Source of the DNA: PALSA-1006 sp963733265
GTDB taxonomy: Bacteria > Pseudomonadota > Gammaproteobacteria > Burkholderiales > Gallionellaceae
Reading direction: 5' to 3'
Assembly (NCBI GenBank): GCA_963733265.1
Contig: CAVTCF010000003.1
Span: forward strand, 558,001 to 622,000
Length of the DNA stretch: 64,000 nt
Every line of letters begins with the position of its first letter. Within the stretch, counting starts at the first letter, position 1. Under the pieces are notes generated by a model. The model worked only from the letters and a program-made list of their open reading frames with translations. It searched no databases and was not told the origin of the DNA. The position numbers were made by a program, and so were the translations under genes. Positions 25,472-34,906 of the stretch are shown in pieces.

Positions 25472-25708
25472 TTAGTTGATGTTGTTTTTGTGAATTCTCA
25501 ACAATGCGGAAGCAACTGACGCTGGAAATCCATGACGGTCACCCCGTTCGTCGAACAAAATCGAATCGAGAAAAACTTCAAGTTCGGAGGAACCCCACAA
25601 ATGGGTAATTCTTTCGCTTATTCTTGGGTACTGCTCTTGAATTAGCGAAATATCTTGGGCAACATCTGAAGGTAATGTCGATGCGGGTAATATTTCTGAG
25701 ACAGTCAT
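25472..25708 (-). CDS. Hypothetical protein
   Basis: A 78-residue acidic protein with no signal peptide or membrane segment. The core RISERITHLWGSSELEVFLDSILFDERGDRHGFP reads in two blocks like a small conserved unknown of betaproteobacteria often annotated hypothetical, with a LW..SEL..(Y/F)L motif and DERGDR.GFP. I cannot assign a function. It stands alone between rpsT and murJ. Confidence 0.6.
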   Translation of the reverse strand: MTVSEILPASTLPSDVAQDISLIQEQYPRISERITHLWGSSELEVFLDSILFDERGDRHGFPASVASALLRIHKNNIN

Positions 25709-26069
25709 GTTCGTTATCCTTATCCTTCACGTTTATTAAATTAATTAAAAAAAACGAATGCGACTAAACTGGGTATCAAAGCAGTTAGAAATACAAATTC
25801 TTCGCAGGCATCCCGATTCAAGATCACTGAAGCCGAAGTATAATTTGTCCTGTCAATTATTGACAGCTTTCCACGCGTCTACCCATAAAAATACCAAGAA
25901 AACCGTTTACCAGATTTTGGGGCGGAGGAATCACCGGGTGTGACTTCAATGTTTTTGGTTTCATAAGTGATGATACTATTAGCAAGTTGTGGCTCCCCTT
26001 TTTATGATTAGCAAATGAAATGAAGCTTCCATGTGCATGGCTATGGAACGTATTAATTGTTAAATCTTT
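25709..26069. other. 361-base intergenic region upstream of murJ
   Basis: AT-rich region between the small hypothetical gene (minus) and murJ (plus). It should hold both promoters. The open frame at 25758-25943 has no ribosome-binding site or family character. I see no repeat or RNA gene. Confidence 0.5.
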
Positions 26070-27614
26070 ATGAACTTACTTAAAGCACTTGCCGCAGTCA
26101 GCAGCCTGACTTTGATTTCACGCATTCTGGCTTTTGCGCGCGATGTTTTGATCGCGCGCATCTTTGGTGCAGGTATGGCATCGGATGCTTTTTTTGTCGC
26201 ATTTAAACTCCCTAATTTGCTTCGTCGCATGTTTGCGGAAGGTGCATTCTCACAGGCATTTGTACCAATCTTTGGCGAATACAAAAATCGCAAAGGGCAC
26301 GAAGAAACTAAATTGCTGGTGGATCATGTGGTAACGCTGCTGGCGATTATTCTCTTTGTCGTCACACTTATAGGCATTGTTGCCGCGCCTATTCTTGTTT
26401 ATATCAACGCGCCCGGCTTTGTGAAAGAACCGGAAAAATTCGCGCTCACGGTGCAACTACTGCGCATTACTTCCCCTTATATTTTCTTTATCTCGCTGGT
26501 CGCGGTGGCGGCGAGCATACTCAATACCTACAACAAATTTTGGGTGCCGGCCTTCGCGCCCATTCTGCTCAATCTTTGTTTTATTGCAGCGGCGCTATGG
26601 TTGGCCCCGTATTGCAATCCCCCCATCCTGGCGATGGGTTGGGCTGTTTTTATCGCCGGAATTGTGCAGCTCGCGTTTCAAATTCCGTTTCTGAAGAAGA
26701 TAGACATGCTGCCGAAATGGCGCCTGAACCTGAGGGATGCCGGTGTCTGGCGTGTCATCAAACAAATGGGGCCGGCCATGTTTGGCGTCTCCATCGCGCA
26801 GATCAGCCTTATCATCAACACTATCATCGCTTCGTTTCTGGTGGCGGGCAGTGTTTCCTGGCTGTATTACGCGGATAGGCTGATGGAATTCCCATCGGGT
26901 CTGCTGGGGGCTGCACTCGGCACTATTCTGTTGCCTTCGCTTTCAAAGCACCATGCTGACAACAGCACCGAGGAATATTCAAAATTGCTGGATTGGGGGT
27001 TGCGCCTTGTCTTCATGCTCACTCTGCCTGCTGCGCTGGCACTGGGGCTGCTTGCCGTGCCGTTGCTGGCGACCTTTTTTGAGCGCGGCGCGTTTGTCGC
27101 CGCCGATGTGTTAAACACGAGTTACGCGCTGATCGGCTACAGCGTCGGCCTTATCGGATTGATCGCGGTGAAAGTGCTTGCGCCCGGCTTCTATGCGCGC
27201 CAAGACATCAGAACCCCGGTCAAGATCGGCCTCGCTACTTTGTTTGCCACGCAATTGATGAATCTGCTGTTTGTTTTTGGGATGCACCTGCACCATGCCG
27301 GACTCGCCCTTGCCATCGGGCTTGGTGCCTGTTTCAACTCCGCTGTCCTGTTTTACTTTCTGCGCAAGCGCAACATCTACCAACCCGAACCGGGCTGGAG
27401 CAAATTCATAATTAAACTCTGCATCGCATTGCTGGCATTGGGATTGACGTTATGGTTGGGCATGGGCAACGAACAGCAATGGCTTACCAGCCACGGCTGG
27501 ACGCGCATCATTCATTTGACCTGGCTGGTGCTAGTGGGGGTGGCGGTGTATTTTGCGGTTTTGTTCGCGCTCGGTTTCAGGCTTAAAGATTTTGCCAAGC
27601 GCGGGGCGAGTTAA
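26070..27614 (+). CDS. murJ: Lipid II flippase MurJ
   Basis: A 514-residue inner-membrane protein that moves lipid II to the periplasmic face for peptidoglycan synthesis. The N-terminal SRILAFARDVLIARIFGAG and the LPNLLRRMFAEGAFSQAFVP block are diagnostic of the MviN/MurJ family. About fourteen hydrophobic segments are visible through to VGVAVYFAVLFALGF. Length is normal. A restriction-enzyme remnant begins within about 20 bases of its stop. Confidence 0.96.
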   Translation: MNLLKALAAVSSLTLISRILAFARDVLIARIFGAGMASDAFFVAFKLPNLLRRMFAEGAFSQAFVPIFGEYKNRKGHEETKLLVDHVVTLLAIILFVVTLIGIVAAPILVYINAPGFVKEPEKFALTVQLLRITSPYIFFISLVAVAASILNTYNKFWVPAFAPILLNLCFIAAALWLAPYCNPPILAMGWAVFIAGIVQLAFQIPFLKKIDMLPKWRLNLRDAGVWRVIKQMGPAMFGVSIAQISLIINTIIASFLVAGSVSWLYYADRLMEFPSGLLGAALGTILLPSLSKHHADNSTEEYSKLLDWGLRLVFMLTLPAALALGLLAVPLLATFFERGAFVAADVLNTSYALIGYSVGLIGLIAVKVLAPGFYARQDIRTPVKIGLATLFATQLMNLLFVFGMHLHHAGLALAIGLGACFNSAVLFYFLRKRNIYQPEPGWSKFIIKLCIALLALGLTLWLGMGNEQQWLTSHGWTRIIHLTWLVLVGVAVYFAVLFALGFRLKDFAKRGAS

Positions 27615-27633
27615 AATTAATTTGGATTGTTAA

Positions 27634-28786
27634 CTCGACCGAGAGGTCGTCATATTGTGGGGTTGGTTGCTAAATCTAGGCATACATATTCATTTCGCCC
27701 ACCGAACTTTCCAGTGGAGTAACGAAGCGAGCGGCATGGCGGCGGTGCATTGCGTCATCATCGGCTTTGGCGCATTCAACGTGGAGAAAAAAAACATTTA
27801 CGAATATGAAGATATTCGTGGCGAACCACATGCTGTTGCCGTACGCAATATCAATCCCTATCTGGTGGACGCTCCCGACGTGAGCTTGGCTAATTGACGC
27901 CAGCCTATTTCGCCAGTTCCTGAAATCGTGTTTGGCAGTATGCCAAATGATGGTGGGCAACTTTATGCTGACCGATGCAGAAAGACAAGAGTTGCTCACA
28001 AAAGAACCAAACGCAGAAATATATATCCGCCCATTCATGAGTGCGAAAGAGTTTCTCAACAGCGTACCTCGCTGGTGTTTATGGTTGGTTGACATCGCTC
28101 CGCATGAACTGAGGCAACTAACGGAAATTGCGCGGCGCGTGCAAGCGGTAAAGCAACTGCGCGAAGCCAGTGATCGTCCGACTACGCGCGAGCTAGCGGC
28201 ATTCCCAACTTTGTTTGGAGAGAATCGCCAGCCAACATCGCATTACGTTCTTGTGCCAAGGCATTCATCCGAGAATCGCTCCTATATTCCTTGCGGCTTT
28301 TTCGATGAATATTACATTGCCGCCGATAGTTGCCTTGCCATTCCCAACGCCACCCTTTACCACTTCGGTATCCTCACTTCCATCATGCACATGGCGTGGG
28401 CGCGCTACACCTGCGGGCGACTGGAAAGCCGTTACCGCTATTCGGCAGGCATCGTGTACAACAATTTCCCGTGGCCTGACGAACCGACGGACAAACAGCG
28501 CGCAACCGTAGAAGCCGCCGCTCAAGCCGTGCTGGATGCCCGCGCACAATTCCCGCAAAGTTCGCTCGCCGATCTCTACGATCCGCTCACCATGCCGCCC
28601 GCACTGGTCAAAGCCCACCAAGCCCTCGACCGCGCCGTGGATGCCTGCAACCGCAAAGCAGCCTTCACCAGCGACGCTCAACGGGTGGAGTTCCTGTTTG
28701 AACGCTACCAGCAACTCACCAGCTTGTTGCCGACGGAAAAGAAACTCTCAAGGAAGTCACGCGCCCGGAAAGCACCGCCGGTTTAA
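27634..28786 (+). pseudogene. 3' remnant of an MmeI-like restriction-modification enzyme
   Basis: The sequence encodes the C-terminal 380 or so residues of a class I DNA methyltransferase of the MmeI-like type: WGWLLN...IHIHFAHRTFQWSNEA, INPYLVDAPDV, RQPISPVPEIVFGSMPNDGG, RWCLWLVDIAPHELRQ, and the C-terminal SLADLYDPLTMPPALVKAHQ. The nuclease and the catalytic NPP(F/Y) part are absent. Two lesions split what is left. A TGA at 27895-27897 sits where an Arg is expected (ANxRQPISP). One extra base near 27964-27965 shifts the frame in GGQLLLTD. The start follows murJ directly, so the 5' end was lost by deletion or truncated insertion. It is not expected to work. Confidence 0.88.
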
Positions 28787-29086
28787 CTTTCCTCGTAGGT
28801 TGTAGTTGTTGGCAACAAGCGCAGTAATTTGTTCGCTTGGCATTCTAAGAAGACGCAATAACTCTAACGAATACAGAGCTTGCAGGAAGTAAGTATGTTG
28901 TATGAGAAGAAACCCTCTTGCAGCGTCTTGGCTTCGCTTGTGCGTGCGGTGTGTGTAGTAGTGTCGTGTATTCTTAATTTGATCAATTAGTTGATTGTCT
29001 ACAGGTTCCATTACATGTTGCCACTGCTGAACAATGGCTCCCAGCCACACTTTCATGTCCACCTGTTTCGGATCAACTGTGGGCAC
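28757..29086 (-). pseudogene. C-terminal remnant of a HEPN (ApeA-like) protein
   Basis: A 109-codon frame that looks like the last part of an ApeA-type HEPN protein. The segment IDQIKNTRHYYTHRTHKR carries the R-x(4-6)-H ribonuclease-type motif, followed by the helical tail ALYSLELLRLLRMPSEQI. ApeA proteins are large antiphage RNases; here several hundred N-terminal residues are missing. The frame begins with a GTG inside a GTGGGCAC/GTGCCCAC palindrome, so the upstream part was probably lost at that repeat. It converges on and overlaps the MmeI remnant by about 30 bases. Confidence 0.6.
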
Positions 29087-29100
29087 AAATACGTGCCCAC
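29079..29100. repeat. REP-like palindrome GTGGGCAC-N6-GTGCCCAC
   Basis: An 8-bp perfect inverted repeat followed by CCTACG. Read on the minus strand it is CGTAGGGTGGGCAC, a sequence style common among dispersed REP-like elements in proteobacteria. It marks the 5' limit of the HEPN remnant. Confidence 0.65.
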
Positions 29101-29225
29101 CCTACGAAACTGAAATTGATTGACATAACTCAATTTTCAGCTTAACTACCGAATGCTTAATGAATCGCTAAGAAAAATTGTAAAATGAGTACACTTCAAA
29201 TTCAAAGCACTAAAGGTGATTGATT

Positions 29226-29462
29226 ATGACGACATTGGAATTAAAACTGAATCTGCCGGATCGGCTTGCGCGTGAAGCGCAGGCAGCAGGATTATTGACA
29301 CCTGCGGCTTTGTCTGACTTGCACAAGGACGCGATTCGTCGTCGTGCCGCACAAGGTTTGCTGGCTGGAGCTGCGCGCGGCAGGAAGCCGTTGTCAATGA
29401 GTGAACTTCAATCGGAAGTGAACACGGTGCGCCGGGCTCGCAAGAATAATACCCAAGCATGA
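29226..29462 (+). CDS. Antitoxin of a PIN-domain toxin-antitoxin pair
   Basis: A 78-residue protein whose N-terminal part (TLELKLNLPDRLAREAQAAGLL) and basic middle helix (LHKDAIRRRAAQGLLAGAARGRKP) fit the small antitoxins that precede COG1569-type PIN toxins. It would bind the toxin and probably repress the operon. ATG 29226 follows a GGTGATTGATT stretch; the open frame also has an ATA-ATG two codons earlier. Its stop overlaps the toxin start (ATGA), so the two are coupled. Confidence 0.8.
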   Translation: MTTLELKLNLPDRLAREAQAAGLLTPAALSDLHKDAIRRRAAQGLLAGAARGRKPLSMSELQSEVNTVRRARKNNTQA

Positions 29463-29824
29463 GGCTGGTGGTTGATACCAATGTGTTGGTATCGGCCTTT
29501 CTGTGGCAAGGCACACCGGGTCGGCTGATCGAACTGGCAGGGGGGCGTGAAATCCAGCTCTTTACCAGTCGCGTGCTGATAGATGAATTGGCCGAGGTGT
29601 TGCAGCGCAAAAAACTGGCGAAGCACGTGCAGCATACGGGGCTAACTGCCGCACAGATGTTGGTTAACTTCCAAAAGCTGGCGACCACGGTTACGGCACG
29701 TCGGCTAGGGCAGCAGGTTTCGCGCGATGTCGATGATGATGACGTGCTGGCGTGTGCGCTGGCCGCGCAGGCTGAGTTTGTTGTGTCGGGAGATGCTGAT
29801 TTGCTTGTGCTTAAACACTTTTAG
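29459..29824 (+). CDS. PIN-domain (VapC-like) toxin, truncated by an amber codon
   Basis: A PIN-domain ribonuclease. The four acidic residues are present: LVVDTNVLVSAF, FTSRVLIDELAEVL, DVDDDDVLACALAA and VSGDADLL. Translation stops at TAG 29822-29824 after LLVLKHF. The same frame continues after the TAG as GIHIVTAAQAVKSFTAS to TAA 29876-29878, which is the expected last strand and helix of the fold (GI.I.TP.E). The annotated product is therefore about 18 residues short, by a CAG-to-TAG type change. All catalytic acids survive, but stability is doubtful. Confidence 0.82.
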   Translation: MRLVVDTNVLVSAFLWQGTPGRLIELAGGREIQLFTSRVLIDELAEVLQRKKLAKHVQHTGLTAAQMLVNFQKLATTVTARRLGQQVSRDVDDDDVLACALAAQAEFVVSGDADLLVLKHF

Positions 29825-29956
29825 GGTATACACATAGTTACGGCTGCTCAGGCGGTAAAGAGCTTTACAGCATCATAAACAACGGCAGCCGTGTGAGCCC
29901 TAAATGTGTTTACCCATGGCTTTATCTTAGATGGCTTTTGAATATTTTTATTTCCC

Positions 29957-31132
29957 ATGTCCCAACACACTTTTTCCCCCCCTTCCGATGGCAGCATGAG
30001 CCCCAAGGCCTGGTATCAGGCCGCACGAAAAAAACCGGGATTTATTTATGATCCGGCTCAGGAGGCGGCGATTGATGTGCTGGATGGATTGTGGCACCAA
30101 CTGATCGTCTTCAAGACTAAGCGCAATAACTTTCTCGGGCGAAGTTTGCTGAGCCCGAATGTACCGAAAGGTTTGTATTTCTGGGGCGGGGTAGGGCGCG
30201 GTAAGAGCTTTTTGATGGATGTGTTTTACGACTGTGTGCCGTATCGTCGCAAACGCCGTATTCACTTCCATAATTTTATGGCGGAAGTGCATCAGGAGAT
30301 GAAATTGCTGGCCGGCGAAAAAGACCCGCTGCTGGCATTGGCTGACAAAATTGCAAAGTCCACCCGGCTGCTGTGTTTTGATGAGTTTCATGTGAGCGAC
30401 ATTGCCGATGCAATGATTCTTCAGCGCTTGCTGGAAGCGATGTTTGAACGCGGTGTCGTGCTGATAACCACTTCCAATTATCCGCCCGATGGTTTGTATC
30501 CCAACGGTTTGCAACGGCAAAAATTTTTGCCCACGATTGCATTGCTCAAGCGTGAATTGAGAGTGCTGAATGTGGATGGAGGAAATGACTATCGTATGCG
30601 TGAAATGACGCGCGAATCTTTATTCATGGTACCCGCTGATTTTGCAACAGATGCGCGCATGGAACTCATGTTTGATCGTTTATGTCCGGTGGAGCAACTG
30701 GAGGAGCGGCAAATCAAGATTATGGAAAGAATGATTCCGGTGAAAAAATTATCGCACGGAATTGTCTGGTTCGATTTTATGGATATCTGCGGCGGGCCGC
30801 GTGCGCAGACTGACTATCTGGAGATCGCCAATCAGTTTCATACCGTGTTTGTTTCGAGCATACCCAGAATGACAGCCGCCGATGCGGCAGCCGCTCAACG
30901 CTTTACCTGGTTGGTTGATGTGTTTTACGATAAGCGGGTCAAGCTGGTCATTTCGGCGGCGGTGTTGCCGCATGAGCTTTATATCAATAAGGGGCATGAT
31001 GCCGAGTTTGCCCGCACGGCCAGCCGCCTGATCGAGATGCAGTCCAAAAATTATTTAAGTTTGCCGCATCAGTCGGAAGCGGTGACACTGAGCCGCCAAT
31101 CTCCGGATAACGCTACGCGTGTTCCTGGTTGA
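29957..31132 (+). CDS. zapE: Cell division protein ZapE (AFG1-like ATPase)
   Basis: A 391-residue AFG1-family ATPase that associates with the division ring in E. coli. Walker A is GGVGRGKSFLMD, Walker B is LLCFDEFHVSDIADAMIL, and the sensor region TTSNYPPDGLYPNGLQR follows; the C-terminal FVSSIPRM and VFYDKRVKLVISA blocks are typical. It ends 20 bases inside the convergent HDOD gene. Confidence 0.95.
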   Translation: MSQHTFSPPSDGSMSPKAWYQAARKKPGFIYDPAQEAAIDVLDGLWHQLIVFKTKRNNFLGRSLLSPNVPKGLYFWGGVGRGKSFLMDVFYDCVPYRRKRRIHFHNFMAEVHQEMKLLAGEKDPLLALADKIAKSTRLLCFDEFHVSDIADAMILQRLLEAMFERGVVLITTSNYPPDGLYPNGLQRQKFLPTIALLKRELRVLNVDGGNDYRMREMTRESLFMVPADFATDARMELMFDRLCPVEQLEERQIKIMERMIPVKKLSHGIVWFDFMDICGGPRAQTDYLEIANQFHTVFVSSIPRMTAADAAAAQRFTWLVDVFYDKRVKLVISAAVLPHELYINKGHDAEFARTASRLIEMQSKNYLSLPHQSEAVTLSRQSPDNATRVPG

Positions 31133-31964
31133 ACGTTTCCAGAACGTCTTCCATAAATTCAACAAAACCTTCTTTGTCCACGCCAATTTCATCCATGATA
31201 GACCCGCCTGTCTTGAGCCATTCCGGGTCGTTGATGCGGTGAAGTTTATTCTGCAGATGTCTTGCCATTTGCAGAATCGATACCATCGTTAGCGCCGCAT
31301 GATCTATATTGAGTCGATCATGATGAAAACGCACGGCTTGGCATATAAATTCGGGCAAGTTCCAATGTCTTGTTACGAGAAAACCCACTACAGTGTGATC
31401 GGTATGGAAACGTTTATCTTCCTCAAGAAAATCCGGCCAATGGCTGCCATGATTCAGACGAAACGCTTCGCAATATTCCGGGAATCGCTGCATCAGGATA
31501 GGCACGCCGCATTCATGAAATAATCCTGCCATATAGGCTTGATCTACTGCGATATTGCAGGCGGACATTTGCTTTTTCGCTATGATTGCACATAGCATGG
31601 CAATCTCATTGGAGCGTTCCCAAAATTTATCGTAGGCAACTTCATTTTCTCCGATGGCTTTGCGTAACATTAACCCTTTGATCAGGTTTGCGACCTGATT
31701 TATTCCGAGTACGGTGATCGCTTTTTGTATGCTGGTGATCGGGGTCGACAGGTTGTAAAAAGACGAATTAACAAGTTTATAAATGGCAGCGCTGAGGCTG
31801 ACATCTTTAGTGATCAAATTGCCGATGGCCGTGATTTGATTGTTTGGCTTGTTGATTAGTTTTTCAATTTCCAAAAGGATGGTTGGCTGGGGTGGAATGA
31901 TTATCCGGCTACCCAGAACCTGATCGAGCAATGTCTTCTCGTCTGAAATGTCATTATTGGTCAT
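31113..31964 (-). CDS. HDOD-domain signalling protein
   Basis: A 283-residue protein consisting almost wholly of an HDOD domain: IIIPPQPTILLEIEKLI, SLSAAIYKLVNSSFY, ITSIQKAITVLGINQVANLIKG, YMAGLFHECGVPILM. HDOD proteins act as output or scaffold modules in c-di-GMP and stress signalling, with no enzyme activity known in most. I chose ATG 31964 (MTNNDISDEK); the open frame runs to 32039. One of three HDOD proteins in the window. Its 3' end overlaps zapE. Confidence 0.88.
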   Translation of the reverse strand: MTNNDISDEKTLLDQVLGSRIIIPPQPTILLEIEKLINKPNNQITAIGNLITKDVSLSAAIYKLVNSSFYNLSTPITSIQKAITVLGINQVANLIKGLMLRKAIGENEVAYDKFWERSNEIAMLCAIIAKKQMSACNIAVDQAYMAGLFHECGVPILMQRFPEYCEAFRLNHGSHWPDFLEEDKRFHTDHTVVGFLVTRHWNLPEFICQAVRFHHDRLNIDHAALTMVSILQMARHLQNKLHRINDPEWLKTGGSIMDEIGVDKEGFVEFMEDVLETFNQEHA

Positions 31965-32146
31965 GGGGCTATTCTGGAGAACTGTTCGGTGTGTTTTTAC
32001 GTCACTTGTGCGGAGAATTATACCTGTAAAATCTTGCAAAGATTTGAAGTATATTTACCGGGGATATTAGTATTGCTGCGTTGTCATGCAGCAATTCTGA
32101 TTCCACTGTATATTTACAACCCACGTTGAGAAAACGAGTATCTATT

Positions 32147-33298
32147 GTGAGTGAACTACAAACAACTGCTGTGCCTGCTTCAAACGGCAAACGCCGCCGT
32201 GTCATGCTTATTATTGCCGCTATTTTTATCTTGTTGGGAGGCGGCCTCGGATTGAACTGGCTGCTGGTTTCACGTTATTACGAAGAGACGGATAACGCTT
32301 ATGTACAGGGAAATGTTGTTCAAATAACGCCGCAGATTGTCGGTACTGTAGCCAAAATTTATGCCGATGATACCGATCTGGTTCAAGCTGGCCAGACCTT
32401 GGTGAGTCTTGATCCTTCCGATACTAAAGTTGCCGTTGAACAGGCAGAGGCAGAACTTGCGCAAACAGTGCGGGAAGTTCGTACACTTTACACCTCGCAT
32501 AAACAATCCGATGCTAATTTGCTGCAACGCCAGGTTGAACTGACACGTGCCGAAGACGATGTCGTACAACGCAGGAAGCTGGCATCAACCGGCACGATCT
32601 CAAAAGAAGAATTGCGCCATGCCGAGGCGACAGTTGATGCCGCACGTGCAGCAGTTGAAGCCGCGCGCGAGCAGTTGTCTTCGGGTCGTGCTTTGACCGA
32701 TGGCACCAGTGTGCGCAAGCATCCGACGGTGCAGCGTGCATCCGCACATCTGCGTGAACTGTTGCTGGCGATGCAACGCACATCGCTATTGGCGCCGGTA
32801 AGCGGTCAGATTGCCAAGCGCAGCGTTCAAGTGGGTCAGCGCGTGAGTCCGGGGGCGCCGTTGATGGCAGTGATTCCGCTGGATCAACTCTGGGTGGATG
32901 CAAATTTTAAAGAAGGTCAACTTAGAAATATGCGTGTCGGGCAACCGGTCACACTGACTTCAGATCTTTACGGAAGCGCGGTGAAATATACCGGTAAGGT
33001 AGTTGGAATGGGGGCCGGTACAGGCGGAGCTTTTGCATTGTTACCCGCGCAGAATGCGACCGGAAATTGGATCAAGGTGGTGCAGCGCGTTCCTGTGCGG
33101 ATCGCTTTGGATGCCGCGCAACTGGCTGCGCATCCGTTGCGGATAGGTTTATCGATTCAAGCCGAAGTTGATTTGCATGATCAAAATGGCAATCCGCTGG
33201 GTACGCTGAAAGAGGCCACTATTTATAGTTTTGAATCGCCTGCGGACAAATTGGCCCGTGCCCGCATTGACGCTATTATCGAAGCCAATCTGAAGTGA
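32147..33298 (+). CDS. emrA: EmrA-like membrane-fusion protein
   Basis: Periplasmic adaptor of an EmrAB-type pump, about 383 residues. One N-terminal membrane anchor (VMLIIAAIFILLGGGLGLNW) is followed by the biotinyl-lipoyl half ETDNAYVQGNVVQITPQIVG, an alpha-helical hairpin, and the barrel with LLAPVSGQIAKRSVQVGQRV and PLDQLWVDANFKEGQL. I prefer the GTG at 32147; the frame extends to a TTG at 32081. The stop overlaps the emrB GTG start by four bases, so they are coupled. Confidence 0.9.
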   Translation: MSELQTTAVPASNGKRRRVMLIIAAIFILLGGGLGLNWLLVSRYYEETDNAYVQGNVVQITPQIVGTVAKIYADDTDLVQAGQTLVSLDPSDTKVAVEQAEAELAQTVREVRTLYTSHKQSDANLLQRQVELTRAEDDVVQRRKLASTGTISKEELRHAEATVDAARAAVEAAREQLSSGRALTDGTSVRKHPTVQRASAHLRELLLAMQRTSLLAPVSGQIAKRSVQVGQRVSPGAPLMAVIPLDQLWVDANFKEGQLRNMRVGQPVTLTSDLYGSAVKYTGKVVGMGAGTGGAFALLPAQNATGNWIKVVQRVPVRIALDAAQLAAHPLRIGLSIQAEVDLHDQNGNPLGTLKEATIYSFESPADKLARARIDAIIEANLK

Positions 33299-34863
33299 GC
33301 GCGGCAACCAACTCTACCCAAACTTCCCCAGTCCCTGCCGTGCCCGCGCCATTGCACGGGTTAGCGTTGGGGTTGCTGACCATCGCCGCTTCAATGTCAA
33401 CTTTTATGGAAATATTGGATATCACGATTGCCAATGTTTCTGTGCCAACGATTGCCGGTGCGTTAGGCGTATCGACCAATCAGGGCACGTGGATCATCAG
33501 TGCCTATTCAGTCGCGGCAGCGATTGCGGTACCCCTTACCGGTTGGCTGTCCAAGCGTTTCGGCGAAGCCAAGTTGTTTGTATGGTCGGTTCTGGCATTT
33601 ACATTTATGTCTGCTTTGGCTGCGTTCTCACAAAGTTTGACAATGCTGGTTTTTTTTCGTCTTCTGCAAGGTTTTGTTTCCGGACCGATGGTGCCACTTT
33701 CGCAAACCCTGTTGGTGCGAAACTTCCCGCCCGAAAAACGCGGTGCGGCCATGGGTATATGGGCGATGACAGTTATTCTTGCGCCGATCTGCGGCCCGTT
33801 GTTGGGTGGTTTTATCAGCGACAACTTCCACTGGTCATGGATATTTTTAATCAACATTCCTGTCGGTTTGTTTGGTGGCATTACCATTTGGTACCTGATG
33901 CGCTATCGCGATTCTGCCATCTTGCCTATTCCATTGGACAAAATTGGCTTGGCATTTATGGTTGTCGGTATTGGCTGTTTACAACTGATGCTTGAGGTCG
34001 GCCATGATTATGATTGGTTTGCTTCACCTTTCATCGCTACACTAGGGATTGTTGCACTGGTTTCACTCACGTTCTTCATCGCCTGGGCCATCATGACCGA
34101 GCATCCCATTGTCGATGTGCATTTGATGCGCGATCCTAATTTTCGTTACGGGGTGATCCTGCTGTCGGTAGGCTTCATGACGTATTTCGGCTCGGTGGTA
34201 ATCTTCCCTCTCTGGCTGCAAACGGTGATGGGGTACACGGCAGCACAGGCAGGCATGGCAACAGCGCCGATAGGTGTTTTTACGCTGCTTCTTTCGCCCA
34301 TCATCGGGCGCAATATCGGGAAATTGGATTTGCGCATACTGGCTACTTTTTCATTCGCTGTAATGGGGTCTGTTTCGGTTTGGAATAGCATGATGAATCT
34401 GGATGTCACATTTTGGAATGTCGTTTCTCCGCGTCTGGTGCAGGGCATTGGCATGGCGTGCTTCTTCTTGCCGGTGCAGGCATTGATGCTTTCCAATATC
34501 ACTCCCGACAATATGGCTGCCGCATCCGGGCTGTCTAATTTTCTGCGCACACTGGGTGCCGCGATTGGTACCGCAATTAGTGTGACCTCGTGGGATTATC
34601 TTTCATCAATGAACAGGGCCGCACTGATGGAAAATGTTACTGCCTATAATCCAGCGAATTCCGCGTATCTGGATAAATTGCAGGCTACCGGAATGAGTAA
34701 TGAACAGGCATATGCCGTCATCGAACGTACTGTTTCTTCCCAGAGCTATATGGTTGCCACCAATGAATTCTTTTTGTACAGCGCCGTGTTGTTTTTCGTT
34801 TTGATGGGAGTGGTCTGGCTCACCAAACCGCGCAAGGGAACTGGCGGGGCGATGGGACATTAA
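33295..34863 (+). CDS. emrB: EmrB-like DHA2 multidrug transporter
   Basis: A 522-residue major-facilitator transporter of the 14-segment DHA2 family that works with EmrA to export drugs or fatty-acid-like toxins with proton antiport. Signatures: MEILDITIANVSVPTIAG (motif D region), GWLSKRFGEAKLF (motif A), RLLQGFVSGPMVPLSQTLL, APICGPLLGGFISDNFHWSWIF across two blocks (motif C). GTG start at 33295 overlaps emrA. No outer-membrane partner is adjacent, unlike the second emr cluster at 54-62 kb. Confidence 0.93.
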   Translation: MSAATNSTQTSPVPAVPAPLHGLALGLLTIAASMSTFMEILDITIANVSVPTIAGALGVSTNQGTWIISAYSVAAAIAVPLTGWLSKRFGEAKLFVWSVLAFTFMSALAAFSQSLTMLVFFRLLQGFVSGPMVPLSQTLLVRNFPPEKRGAAMGIWAMTVILAPICGPLLGGFISDNFHWSWIFLINIPVGLFGGITIWYLMRYRDSAILPIPLDKIGLAFMVVGIGCLQLMLEVGHDYDWFASPFIATLGIVALVSLTFFIAWAIMTEHPIVDVHLMRDPNFRYGVILLSVGFMTYFGSVVIFPLWLQTVMGYTAAQAGMATAPIGVFTLLLSPIIGRNIGKLDLRILATFSFAVMGSVSVWNSMMNLDVTFWNVVSPRLVQGIGMACFFLPVQALMLSNITPDNMAAASGLSNFLRTLGAAIGTAISVTSWDYLSSMNRAALMENVTAYNPANSAYLDKLQATGMSNEQAYAVIERTVSSQSYMVATNEFFLYSAVLFFVLMGVVWLTKPRKGTGGAMGH

Positions 34864-34906
34864 GAGGTATTTCTTAATGTTGTTATTATCCTAGAAAAAG
34901 CAATTA

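Noticed and set aside
25758..25943. 61-codon plus-strand frame upstream of murJ
   Set aside because: No ribosome-binding site, atypical composition and no family resemblance.
27655..27897. Independent 80-residue gene after murJ
   Set aside because: Its sequence continues, after one stop codon and one added base, into the next frame as a single MmeI-like protein.
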